DNA from: an uncultured Lachnospiraceae bacterium
Lineage (GTDB): Bacteria; Bacillota_A; Clostridia; Lachnospirales; Lachnospiraceae
Direction of reading: 5' to 3'
Assembly (NCBI GenBank): GCA_949957035.1
Contig: CATLIP010000150.1
Span: 1-6,128 of the forward strand
DNA: 6,128 nucleotides
Shown: positions 1 to 5,949 of the stretch, in pieces
How positions within the stretch are numbered: position 1 is the first letter of the stretch
Layout: each line of letters opens with the position of its first letter
Position numbers and translations under genes: made by a program
The notes under the pieces: generated by a model
Told to the model about the DNA's origin: nothing
The model's database searches: none
Seen by the model: the letters and a program-made list of their open reading frames with translations, nothing else

Positions 1-1
1 C

Positions 2-481
2 AAGCGGGTTGGCTCCTGTAAGATGGAGTATCAGGTAAAGCATGCAATCGGTCTGGATGGAAATGGTTATGTACATGAGGACAGCAGGGGAGAGGTCAGA
101 TATGCAATGGAAATGTACGATACTGATTCGTATGCAGAGTATCAGAAGATGCTGAACGCTTCCGGAGAGGATACGGGGGAATCGGCGATGTTTGCGATGC
201 GTTGGATGCTTAAAAATATTGACCTTGTTGTTGCGGGCAGGCCGGGATACCAAAAGTATCAGGATGAGCAGTATGAAAAATTGTATCAGGTAAAGCTGGA
301 CCGTACATTTTCCGGGACGGATAAAAGCAGTAAGGATAGTTTCCTTTCCTCCATCAAGGAAAAGTTAAATGCGAACCGGAACTTGCAGATTGATATGTTC
401 ATGGAGCAGATTTCGCAGATGGCGAAGGCGCCGGGCGGATATCTGCTTGGTAGGAGAATAGTTCTGACGGGACGGGCATAA
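2..481 (+). CDS. Unrecognised protein, 3' part (5' end outside window)
   Basis: I do not recognise this protein. The reading frame is open from base 2 to the stop at 479-481. The first in-frame ATG is at 23, but the bases before it (gcgggttggctcctgtaag) hold no purine-rich ribosome binding site, so I think the gene begins upstream of the window and that Met is internal; from Met23 the visible part is 152 residues. It is hydrophilic, with no signal peptide or membrane segment. It is rich in Tyr, Met, Lys and Glu and has helical-looking stretches in its second half (around residues 80-92 and 104-132 from Met23). The last 15 residues are more hydrophobic and end GRRIVLTGRA. A GC-rich hairpin begins 26 bases after the stop, so it is the last gene of its transcript. 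It is real rather than a shadow because it has no better competing frame and ends cleanly before a terminator-like structure. Function unknown. Confidence 0.6.
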   Translation, partial: KRVGSCKMEYQVKHAIGLDGNGYVHEDSRGEVRYAMEMYDTDSYAEYQKMLNASGEDTGESAMFAMRWMLKNIDLVVAGRPGYQKYQDEQYEKLYQVKLDRTFSGTDKSSKDSFLSSIKEKLNANRNLQIDMFMEQISQMAKAPGGYLLGRRIVLTGRA

Positions 482-506
482 ATTAGGAAATAAAAGGTAT
501 TGCTGA

Positions 507-543
507 CAATCCCCCTCTTTCTTGACAAGAAGGAGGGGGATTG
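507..543 (+). terminator. Long GC-rich hairpin, probable terminator of the first gene
   Basis: Bases 507-523 pair with 527-543 to give a 17-base-pair stem (16 Watson-Crick pairs plus one T-G pair at 518/532) around a three-base loop, gac. The stem contains a CCCCC/GGGGG block. It lies 26 bases after the stop of the upstream gene. The downstream U-tract is poor (gttagacttatatt after the stem), so termination may be incomplete. The loop also carries a promoter -35 sequence (see the promoter entry). Confidence 0.75.
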
Positions 544-550
544 TTAGACT
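522..550 (+). promoter_or_regulatory. Candidate sigma-A promoter for the DUF3810 gene, overlapping the hairpin
   Basis: A perfect -35 hexamer TTGACA (522-527) is followed by exactly 17 bases and then TAGACT (545-550), a 4 of 6 match to the -10 consensus. Transcription would begin near 557, giving a leader of roughly 40 bases before the start codon. The -35 spans the apex of the terminator hairpin. A better-looking TATATT/TATTAT stretch at 551-558 is 23-25 bases from TTGACA, too far for a standard promoter with that -35. The call rests on sequence match alone. Confidence 0.45.
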
Positions 551-598
551 TATATTATAAAGTGCGGCGTCTGTTTTTGCAGATATATGGTGAAGAAG

Positions 599-1687
599 AT
601 GAACGATAGCAAGATTTCTAAAAAAGATAATATAAAGCTGGCGGTCAGTATCGTGTTATGGATATCTGCGCTGGTTTTAAGTGCGGCGGCAAGGCTTTTG
701 AGCAGTTTTGCCCAGTGGTACAGTACACATATCTACCCGCTGTGGGTAGGGAGTATTGGCAGGCTGATGGGATATTTCCCATTTTCCGTGTCGGAAATGT
801 TGTTGTACCTCTTGCTGATAGGGGCAGTCATATGGATAGCCGGGAGAATTGTAAGAAAGACAGGCAGGAGAAGCCTGTACAGTGGGTTTCTGGATTTGTT
901 CCTGCTGGCGGCAGTCCTGTGTTTCCTTTACGTGGTAAATTGTGGAATCAATTATCAGCGCGAATCATTTTCAAGCAGTTCAGGGATTCGGACAGAGGAA
1001 TATTCTTCTGAAGAATTAGAGGAGGCGTGCATTTGGCTTACCGGTGAAATCGCCGGTTTAAGCGGCAAAGTAGAGCGGGGCGAGGATGGCGGTATGGAGC
1101 TTAACATCCCGGCAGAAGAAAATGCAGTGAAGGCGATGAAGGGACTTTCCCAAGAGTATCCGGAGCTTACCGGATATTTCCCAAAGCCTAAGGAGCTGGT
1201 AAATTCATGTATTCTTTCAATCCAGAATCTAACAGGAGTCTATTCACCCTTTACAATTGAGGCAAATTATAACGGGGATGTGCAGGACTATGTGATTCCG
1301 TTTACTGCATGCCACGAGTTGTCCCATCTGCGGGGATTTATGCAGGAGCAGGAGGCGAATTTTATCGCTTTTTTGGCTTGCAGTAAATCGGGGGAAGATG
1401 CATTTGCATACAGCGGGTATCTGTCGGGGTGGATACAGTGCATGAATGTGTTGTATAAGACGGATTACGATGCATGGAAGGAGGTGCGGGGGACTCTGCC
1501 GCCGGAGGCGGAGGCTGACCTTAGGCTGAACCGGGAATTTTGGGCAAAATATGACGGCGCTATAGCGGAAGTCTCGAATAAGGTCAATGATACATATTTG
1601 AAAGCAAATGGACAGAAAGATGGCGTGAAGAGCTATAACCGTATGGTGGATTTGATTGTGGCTTATTACCATAGTGAAGTTAGATAA
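599..1687 (+). CDS. DUF3810-type membrane protein with HExxH zinc-peptidase motif
   Basis: This is a membrane protein with a putative zinc-dependent peptidase domain; substrate unknown. Numbering from the ATG at 599 (362 residues), hydrophobic helices lie at about 15-34, 63-84 and 97-116. A soluble domain of about 245 residues follows. It contains ACHELSHLRGF with HExxH at His239-Glu240 and His243, and the EAN motif Glu252 nine residues later as probable third metal ligand. This arrangement, three N-terminal helices then HELxH...EAN, is what I associate with DUF3810. The start is uncertain: the ATG at 587 has no ribosome binding site, whereas the in-frame ATG at 599 has GGTGA at 589-593 with a 5-base gap, so I prefer 599; the alternative adds four residues. 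It is probably co-transcribed with the DUF1847 gene 40 bases downstream. Peptidase activity is an inference from the motif; the family is experimentally uncharacterised as far as I know. Confidence 0.85.
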   Translation: MNDSKISKKDNIKLAVSIVLWISALVLSAAARLLSSFAQWYSTHIYPLWVGSIGRLMGYFPFSVSEMLLYLLLIGAVIWIAGRIVRKTGRRSLYSGFLDLFLLAAVLCFLYVVNCGINYQRESFSSSSGIRTEEYSSEELEEACIWLTGEIAGLSGKVERGEDGGMELNIPAEENAVKAMKGLSQEYPELTGYFPKPKELVNSCILSIQNLTGVYSPFTIEANYNGDVQDYVIPFTACHELSHLRGFMQEQEANFIAFLACSKSGEDAFAYSGYLSGWIQCMNVLYKTDYDAWKEVRGTLPPEAEADLRLNREFWAKYDGAIAEVSNKVNDTYLKANGQKDGVKSYNRMVDLIVAYYHSEVR

Positions 1688-1714
1688 TGTGGTCAATCAG
1701 GTTTGAATTGTGAG

Positions 1715-1721
1715 AAGGAGG
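1715..1721 (+). promoter_or_regulatory. Ribosome binding site that sets the DUF1847 start
   Basis: AAGGAGG is a full Shine-Dalgarno match, six bases (aagaag) before the ATG at 1728. It lies inside the longer frame that would begin at GTG 1710, so that earlier start would translate the ribosome binding site itself as Arg-Arg-Lys codons. The ATG at 1728 is therefore the real start. Confidence 0.9.
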
Positions 1722-1727
1722 AAGAAG

Positions 1728-2366
1728 ATGAGTAACGAAAATTTAGTAAAAGAAAGGTCATGTATTGACTGTGCCGTAAAGAACTGTGATAAGATGGATA
1801 AATCTTATCCCGAATTCTGTCTGACTACGAACATGAATCCAGAGGTGTATCAGGAGGCAATGGCGTGTTATGAAGAGGAAGAGAACCATAAGACGATGGT
1901 TGCCGCGGCAGAAGTGGAGTATGAGCATTACTGCCAATACACGAGAGTTGAGGAAATCATGGAATTTGCCCGGAAGATTGGGGCGAAGAAGATTGGAATC
2001 GCGACCTGCGTGGGGCTTCTGAAGGAGAGCCGCACATTGGCGTCTATTATGAGAAACCACGGGTTTGAGGTCTTTGGAATTGCGTGTAAGGCGGGGGCGA
2101 CGCCGAAATCTTCCGTCGGGATTCCAAAAGAATGCAATGGGATCGGGCTTAATATGTGCAATCCTATTTTGCAGGCAAAGATGCTGAACCATGCGAAGAC
2201 AGACCTCAACGTAGTTGTGGGACTGTGCGTGGGCCATGACAGCCTGTTCTACAAGTATTCGGAGGCGCTGACTACGACGGCTGTGACCAAGGACCGTGTG
2301 CTGGGGCATAATCCGGCGGCGGCGCTTTATATGGCGGATACCTATTATAAGAAGCTGAAGGAATGA
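1728..2366 (+). CDS. DUF1847 family cysteine-rich, probably metal-binding protein
   Basis: This 212-residue cytoplasmic protein has no signal peptide or membrane segment. It has 11 cysteines. The N-terminal cluster SCIDCAVKNC gives C12-x2-C15-x4-C20, with C31 soon after, resembling a metal or iron-sulfur binding site. Further cysteines are C47, C69, C94, C120, C136, C144 and C167. The middle and C-terminal part (about 70-212) alternates strands and helices: KKIGIATCVGLL (88-99), FEVFGIACKAG (113-123) and LNVVVGLCVGHDSLF (160-174), typical of a small alpha/beta domain with cysteines at strand ends. Overall layout and these motifs match what I know as DUF1847, a family often labelled metal-binding without proven function. 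It follows the DUF3810 gene by 40 bases with no terminator or evident promoter between, so the two likely form an operon. Redox or metal handling is a guess from the cysteines. Confidence 0.85.
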   Translation: MSNENLVKERSCIDCAVKNCDKMDKSYPEFCLTTNMNPEVYQEAMACYEEEENHKTMVAAAEVEYEHYCQYTRVEEIMEFARKIGAKKIGIATCVGLLKESRTLASIMRNHGFEVFGIACKAGATPKSSVGIPKECNGIGLNMCNPILQAKMLNHAKTDLNVVVGLCVGHDSLFYKYSEALTTTAVTKDRVLGHNPAAALYMADTYYKKLKE

Positions 2367-2379
2367 ATATTTAAAAGGG

Positions 2380-2483
2380 GATTATAGCTCAATATCCTCA
2401 TAGAATAAGCCTAAAGAGGGGGTTGGGAAATGCTATGAAAACAGCCTTTCCCAACCGATCCTTGCGATTATAGCTTAATACCC
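2380..2483. repeat. Imperfect 18-base direct repeat flanking the topB end
   Basis: Bases 2380-2397 and 2466-2483 match at 16 of 18 positions; both differences are C/T transitions. The right copy contains the last codons and stop of topB (read on the - strand as Gly-Ile-Lys-Leu-stop). The left copy lies in the intergenic region 86 bases away. The hairpin at 2421-2456 sits between them. It may be a remnant of a small duplication of the topB 3' end or simple coincidence. Confidence 0.4.
2421..2456. terminator. Hairpin between convergent DUF1847 gene and topB
   Basis: Bases 2421-2434 pair with 2443-2456 in a 14-base stem with one mismatch (T2431/C2446) and an 8-base loop. It lies 54 bases after the DUF1847 stop and 11 bases after the topB stop on the other strand. 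Neither side has a strong U-tract: the + strand continues gatccttgcg, the - strand continues cccctctttaggcttattct, which is slightly more U-rich. It probably acts for both convergent genes, and more plausibly for topB. Confidence 0.6.
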
Positions 2484-4657
2484 GACAGCGCGTCGGCAAA
2501 TGCTGTATTGACAGACTCTTCTTTCTGCTTTTTCAGATATTTCTGTACGTCTTTTTTGCTGACTCCGGCGCCTTCTTTCTCCCGCCGTGTCTTGAATGCG
2601 GAGAGTTTTTCCTTATATCCGCAGGCACACACAAAGGTTTCGTCGTCTCCCTTCTTAATCAGCTCCATTTTCTTATGGCAATTAGGACAGCGTGCATTGC
2701 TTAGACGGGCTACTGTCTCGCGGTAGCCGCATTCCCGGTCCTGGCAGACCAGAAGGCGTGCATTTTTACCATTGACGGAGAGCATCCTCTTGCCGCAGCG
2801 GGGGCATTTGGTATTGGTTAGATTGTCGTGCCTGAATGAGCCTTCGGCTGAGCGTATCTCATCAATCAATGTCTCCGTATACCCTTGAATTTCTTTCAGG
2901 AATGCCGCCTCCTTGCGGTTCCCTTTGGCGATATCGGCAAGCTGCATTTCCCATTGGGCTGTAAGCTCAGGCTTTTTCAAATCTTCAGGGACCAGAGTGA
3001 GAAGCTGTCTTCCCTTAGAAGTAATGAGAATTTCCTTTCCTTTCTTTTCTATCAGAAATGAATGGAATAATTTCTCAATGATGTCTGCCCGGGTGGCGAC
3101 TGTTCCAAGACCTCCCGTCTCGCCTAAGGTCTTTCTTGCCCTGGCGTCTTTTGATTCCATATATCGAACGGGATTCTCCATGGCTGTCAGCAGGGTTGCC
3201 TCGGTAAATCTTGCCGGTGGTTTGGTCTTTCCGGTCTGGATGGAAACCTTGGAAATTGGAAGTATTGCGCCTTTTTTCAAGGAGGGAAGAGATTGTTCTG
3301 CTGTTTGGAAACCGGAATCGTCTTCCTCCTCACTGTCTTCCCAAACTTCTGTGTCATAAACCGCTTTCCAGCCTGAGGAGAGAACTCGTTTTCCCTTTGC
3401 GATAAAGCATTGACCGGAAACATTCCCTTTCAGTGTTGTCTGTTCGTATTCAAACGCCGGGTAGAGGACGCTGATAAAGCGCCGCACCACCAAATCATAA
3501 ATCTTACGCTCTTCATTGCTCAGATGCTCAAGCAGAGCCGGCTCTTCGGTGGGAATGATGGCGTGATGATCGCTGACCTTCTTATCGTCTACAAATGATT
3601 TGTCGGTCTTTAGGGGCGCCTTTAGAAGCTGCGGTATGAATTTTTTGTACGGACCGATATTGCAGGCTTTCAGGCGTTCCTTTATGGTGGGGACAATATC
3701 GGCGCCTATATAGCGGGAATCGGTACGGGGGTAGGTAAGTACCTTATGGTTCTCGTATAAACGCTGCATAATGTTCAGGGTTTCCTTAGCGGAAAATCCG
3801 AAGCGGCGGTTTGCGTCCCGCTGCAGTTCTGTTAAATCATAAAGTCCGGGGGCAAAGGTCTTTTTCGATGAAGTATGGACCTCTGCGACGGTAAGGGCCT
3901 GCCCCTTGAGGCTTGTGTGCAGGTCGGTAATAAATGATTTTTGGAAGGAGCGTGTGCTGCCATTCTTATTATGCTGCCAAGACCATCTTACATCTCCTGC
4001 GGTACAGGAAAGGCCGTAGTGTTCTTCCGCTCGAAAAGCCCGGATTTCTTCTTCTCGCCTTGCAATGATTGCCAACGTAGGGGTCTGAACGCGGCCGCAG
4101 GAAAGCTGGGCGTTATATTTGCAGGTCAGCGCGCGTGTGGCGTTAATCCCTACCAGCCAATCCGCCTCAGCCCGGCTTCTTGCCGCGTGGTAAAGGTCCA
4201 GGTATTCCCGTCCGTCTTTCAGATGGGAAAAGCCCTCTTTGATGGCCTTGTCGGTAACGGAGGAAATCCAGAGTCTTTTTACCGGCTTCTGGCAGTTGGA
4301 TTTTTCTAATATCCAGCGGGCGACCAGTTCTCCCTCTCTTCCGGCGTCTGTGGCAATGATGATGTCACTGATATCCTTGCGGAATAGCTGGGACTTGACG
4401 TTATGGTATTGTTTGGCTGTCTGCCGGATTACTATGAGTTCCCATTTCTTCGGAATCATGGGAAGATAGGACATGTTCCATTCTTTGAATTTTTTGTCGT
4501 ACTCCTCGGGGTCTGCCAGTGTAACGAGATGGCCAAGGGCCCATGTAACGACATATTGATTGCCCTCGATGGCTCCGGACAGATTCTTGCGGCAGTTCAG
4601 TACGCGGGCAATGTCGCGGGCGACGGAGGGTTTTTCGGCTAAAATTAATGATTTCAT
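2468..4657 (-). CDS. topB: DNA topoisomerase III (type IA)
   Basis: TopB cuts one DNA strand through a tyrosyl-phosphate link, passes DNA through the gap and reseals it, relaxing negative supercoils and decatenating replication or recombination intermediates in the nucleoid. The 729-residue protein is full length, similar to Bacillus TopB. The Toprim domain begins LILAEKPSVARDIA (catalytic Glu8) and carries DAGREGE at 104-110 for Mg binding. QLSCGRVQTPTLAII lies at 184-198. The catalytic Tyr309 sits in VLTYPRTDSRYI. SDHHAIIPTEE (362-372) and GGLGTVATRADIIEKL (515-530) are further type IA signatures. An acidic loop at 438-447 precedes the last core part. Two C-terminal zinc-ribbon-like motifs follow: C618/C621/C638/C643 and C657/C660/C677/C679, then a lysine-rich tail. 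Start ATG (complement of 4655-4657) has AAGGAG ten to eleven bases upstream. Presence of the zinc motifs and absence of conjugation genes nearby favour the chromosomal housekeeping form over the form carried by conjugative elements. Confidence 0.97.
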   Translation of the reverse strand: MKSLILAEKPSVARDIARVLNCRKNLSGAIEGNQYVVTWALGHLVTLADPEEYDKKFKEWNMSYLPMIPKKWELIVIRQTAKQYHNVKSQLFRKDISDIIIATDAGREGELVARWILEKSNCQKPVKRLWISSVTDKAIKEGFSHLKDGREYLDLYHAARSRAEADWLVGINATRALTCKYNAQLSCGRVQTPTLAIIARREEEIRAFRAEEHYGLSCTAGDVRWSWQHNKNGSTRSFQKSFITDLHTSLKGQALTVAEVHTSSKKTFAPGLYDLTELQRDANRRFGFSAKETLNIMQRLYENHKVLTYPRTDSRYIGADIVPTIKERLKACNIGPYKKFIPQLLKAPLKTDKSFVDDKKVSDHHAIIPTEEPALLEHLSNEERKIYDLVVRRFISVLYPAFEYEQTTLKGNVSGQCFIAKGKRVLSSGWKAVYDTEVWEDSEEEDDSGFQTAEQSLPSLKKGAILPISKVSIQTGKTKPPARFTEATLLTAMENPVRYMESKDARARKTLGETGGLGTVATRADIIEKLFHSFLIEKKGKEILITSKGRQLLTLVPEDLKKPELTAQWEMQLADIAKGNRKEAAFLKEIQGYTETLIDEIRSAEGSFRHDNLTNTKCPRCGKRMLSVNGKNARLLVCQDRECGYRETVARLSNARCPNCHKKMELIKKGDDETFVCACGYKEKLSAFKTRREKEGAGVSKKDVQKYLKKQKEESVNTAFADALSGIKL

Positions 4658-4667
4658 TATGTTGAAA

Positions 4668-4674
4668 ACTCCTT
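4668..4674 (-). promoter_or_regulatory. Ribosome binding site of topB
   Basis: On the - strand this reads AAGGAGT, ten bases before the topB ATG. The spacer is a little long but the match is strong and no competing start lies closer. Confidence 0.8.
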
Positions 4675-4691
4675 ATTTATATGCTTTATCA

Positions 4692-4720
4692 AACATAGCG
4701 GATTTGAAGTGGTTTGTCAA
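4692..4720 (-). promoter_or_regulatory. Sigma-A-type promoter of topB
   Basis: On the - strand a perfect -35 TTGACA (4720-4715) is followed by exactly 17 bases and TATGTT (4697-4692), matching 4 of 6 positions of the -10. Transcription would start near 4685, leaving a leader of about 28 bases that contains the topB ribosome binding site. The -35 overlaps that of the divergent + strand promoter by five bases. Confidence 0.7.
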
Positions 4721-4742
4721 TAGAATGATAGGAACATATTAT
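4714..4742 (+). promoter_or_regulatory. Sigma-A-type promoter of the 348-residue gene
   Basis: TTGTCA (4714-4719, 5 of 6), a 17-base spacer and TATTAT (4737-4742, 5 of 6) make a strong vegetative promoter. Transcription would begin near 4749 and leave an AT-rich leader of about 64 bases, in which I see no convincing riboswitch or attenuator. A ribosome binding site AGAGGG at 4801-4806 lies six bases before the ATG at 4813. Confidence 0.75.
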
Positions 4743-4812
4743 GAAAGGATACATTTCCGTCGATATTATAACTATAGCATAAGGTTATTCGGAAAAGAAA
4801 AGAGGGATATCT

Positions 4813-5859
4813 ATGAAAGTAACGAATAGTAAGGTTTACTCAGATCCCCAGGTTGTACTCTACCAGATGGATTCCCGAAAAGATGTTGAAAATAATACTG
4901 CAAAGGATGCAGCATCTATGATGAAGTATCTGACGCAGACATATGAGAATATTAATTTTAGCGTTATTTCATTTGAGAGCCATCAGCAGATTTCACAGTA
5001 TGGGGCAGGACAGACAGGAACGAATCATGCGGCTCTTTCTGAGAAGCTGTTAGAGAGGATGAGTATGGACGAGAATCTGCGCAAGCATGTGGAGAATATC
5101 CTGAATCACATTGACCAATACCAGAAATCGGCGAACGTAGACGCAATGCTCAGGAATAAGGAATTAGTGGGAATGGGGCTTGTAATCGACGAGAGCGGTC
5201 AGGTATCTAAGTGGACGGCAATGCAGAAGAAGGAGGAGAACACCAACCTTACATGGTGGAGAGATAAGAAGTCTACCTCCTTCTATGCGAATAAGAAGAG
5301 CCCTAAGGTCAATTCTTACAGTTATTCTCACACATCAAGCATGATGCGTCTGGCAAGTGCAAGGAATGTGAGCTCGGTTAAGGGCCTGATTGCAGCGAAG
5401 TACGGGGAGATACAGAGGGTGAAGTCGCAGGTTTCGGATCCGACGGAAGCGGCCAGGATTGTACGAAAGATTAAGGCGGTGATTCAAAGCGGTAATATTA
5501 AGATTGCAAGGCTTCATAAGGAAGAGAACCTTATGCTTCGCCAGAAGTCGGCAGAACGGAAGATGAAAGAGAAGCTGGCCCTTCAATTAGCACAGGAATT
5601 GAAGCGTAAGCAGAAGGCAAGAATGGGCTTGGAGCAGTGCCAGTCGTCAACAGCACATATGGATGATGTGATGCCTAATTCTTCTATGAGTGACGAGCAG
5701 TTCCGGCAGATGGCAGAGCAGTATGTGGACTCTATGTCTCCCTCCGAGTTATCGGCAGAGGCGGCTGCGCTTTTGGGAGGCGCAGGAGCGCAGTCTGTCA
5801 GCGTGGAGGTGATGTCTGCACCGGTTACCTCAGTGGAATTTGTAGATTGTTCGGCGTAG
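4813..5859 (+). CDS. Uncharacterised soluble protein, coiled-coil-rich (possibly DUF6033-like)
   Basis: A 348-residue hydrophilic protein with no signal peptide or membrane helix, so probably cytoplasmic. Residues 34-135 form an apparent first domain: MMKYLTQTYENINFSVISF (36-54), then a Ser/Gln/Gly linker, then helical SEKLLERMSMDENLRKHVEN (76-95). It ends with a strand-like GMGLVIDESGQVSKW (120-134). This order recalls clostridial DUF6033-type proteins, but I hold that weakly. A Ser/Lys/Tyr-rich linker with WWR (148-150) leads to a long charged helix of about 187-272, rich in Lys, Arg, Glu, Gln and Leu, likely coiled coil or nucleic-acid-contacting. After a polar break, helices at 293-321 (Met/Glu/Ala-rich) and a short C-terminal beta-like tail (326-348) follow. 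The ATG at 4813 has AGAGGG six bases upstream and is the first Met in frame. It is transcribed alone from a promoter overlapping that of topB and ends in a clean terminator. Function unknown. Confidence 0.85.
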   Translation: MKVTNSKVYSDPQVVLYQMDSRKDVENNTAKDAASMMKYLTQTYENINFSVISFESHQQISQYGAGQTGTNHAALSEKLLERMSMDENLRKHVENILNHIDQYQKSANVDAMLRNKELVGMGLVIDESGQVSKWTAMQKKEENTNLTWWRDKKSTSFYANKKSPKVNSYSYSHTSSMMRLASARNVSSVKGLIAAKYGEIQRVKSQVSDPTEAARIVRKIKAVIQSGNIKIARLHKEENLMLRQKSAERKMKEKLALQLAQELKRKQKARMGLEQCQSSTAHMDDVMPNSSMSDEQFRQMAEQYVDSMSPSELSAEAAALLGGAGAQSVSVEVMSAPVTSVEFVDCSA

Positions 5860-5886
5860 ACAGAGAAGTGAACAGACAATGAATAG

Positions 5887-5925
5887 AACAAGCTGTCACA
5901 ATTATAGCCTGACAGCTTGTTTTTT
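5887..5925 (+). terminator. Intrinsic terminator after the 348-residue gene
   Basis: A perfect 12-base-pair stem (5887-5898 with 5910-5921) with an 11-base loop runs directly into a T-tract (TTTTTT, 5920-5925). It begins 28 bases after the stop codon at 5857-5859. On the opposite strand the stem is followed by ctattcattg, a weak U-tract, so it may help end the convergent gene from the right only poorly. Confidence 0.93.
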
Positions 5926-5949
5926 GATTATTTTATACCCAAATTTGAG

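Noticed and set aside
551..558. TATATT/TATTAT as the -10 for TTGACA at 522-527
   Set aside because: The spacing is 23-25 bases, outside the working range of a sigma-A promoter; TAGACT at 545-550 has the right 17-base spacing although a weaker match.
1244..1696. 150-residue open frame on the - strand opposite the DUF3810 gene
   Set aside because: Overlaps the HELSH-containing coding region entirely; no ribosome binding site and no recognisable protein features.
1758..2309. 183-residue open frame on the - strand opposite the DUF1847 gene
   Set aside because: It is a shadow: the + strand gene has a perfect ribosome binding site, a recognised family and coding-like composition, while this frame is rich in His, Arg and Leu and has no supporting start signal.
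2468..4657. topB as a sign of an integrative conjugative element
   Set aside because: Topoisomerase III genes are common on such elements, but here the protein keeps both C-terminal zinc motifs and there is no relaxase, coupling protein, single-strand binding protein, integrase or attachment repeat in the window.
4749..4812. Riboswitch or attenuator in the leader of the 348-residue gene
   Set aside because: The leader is only about 64 bases, AT-rich, and I found no stable stem or terminator-like hairpin in it.
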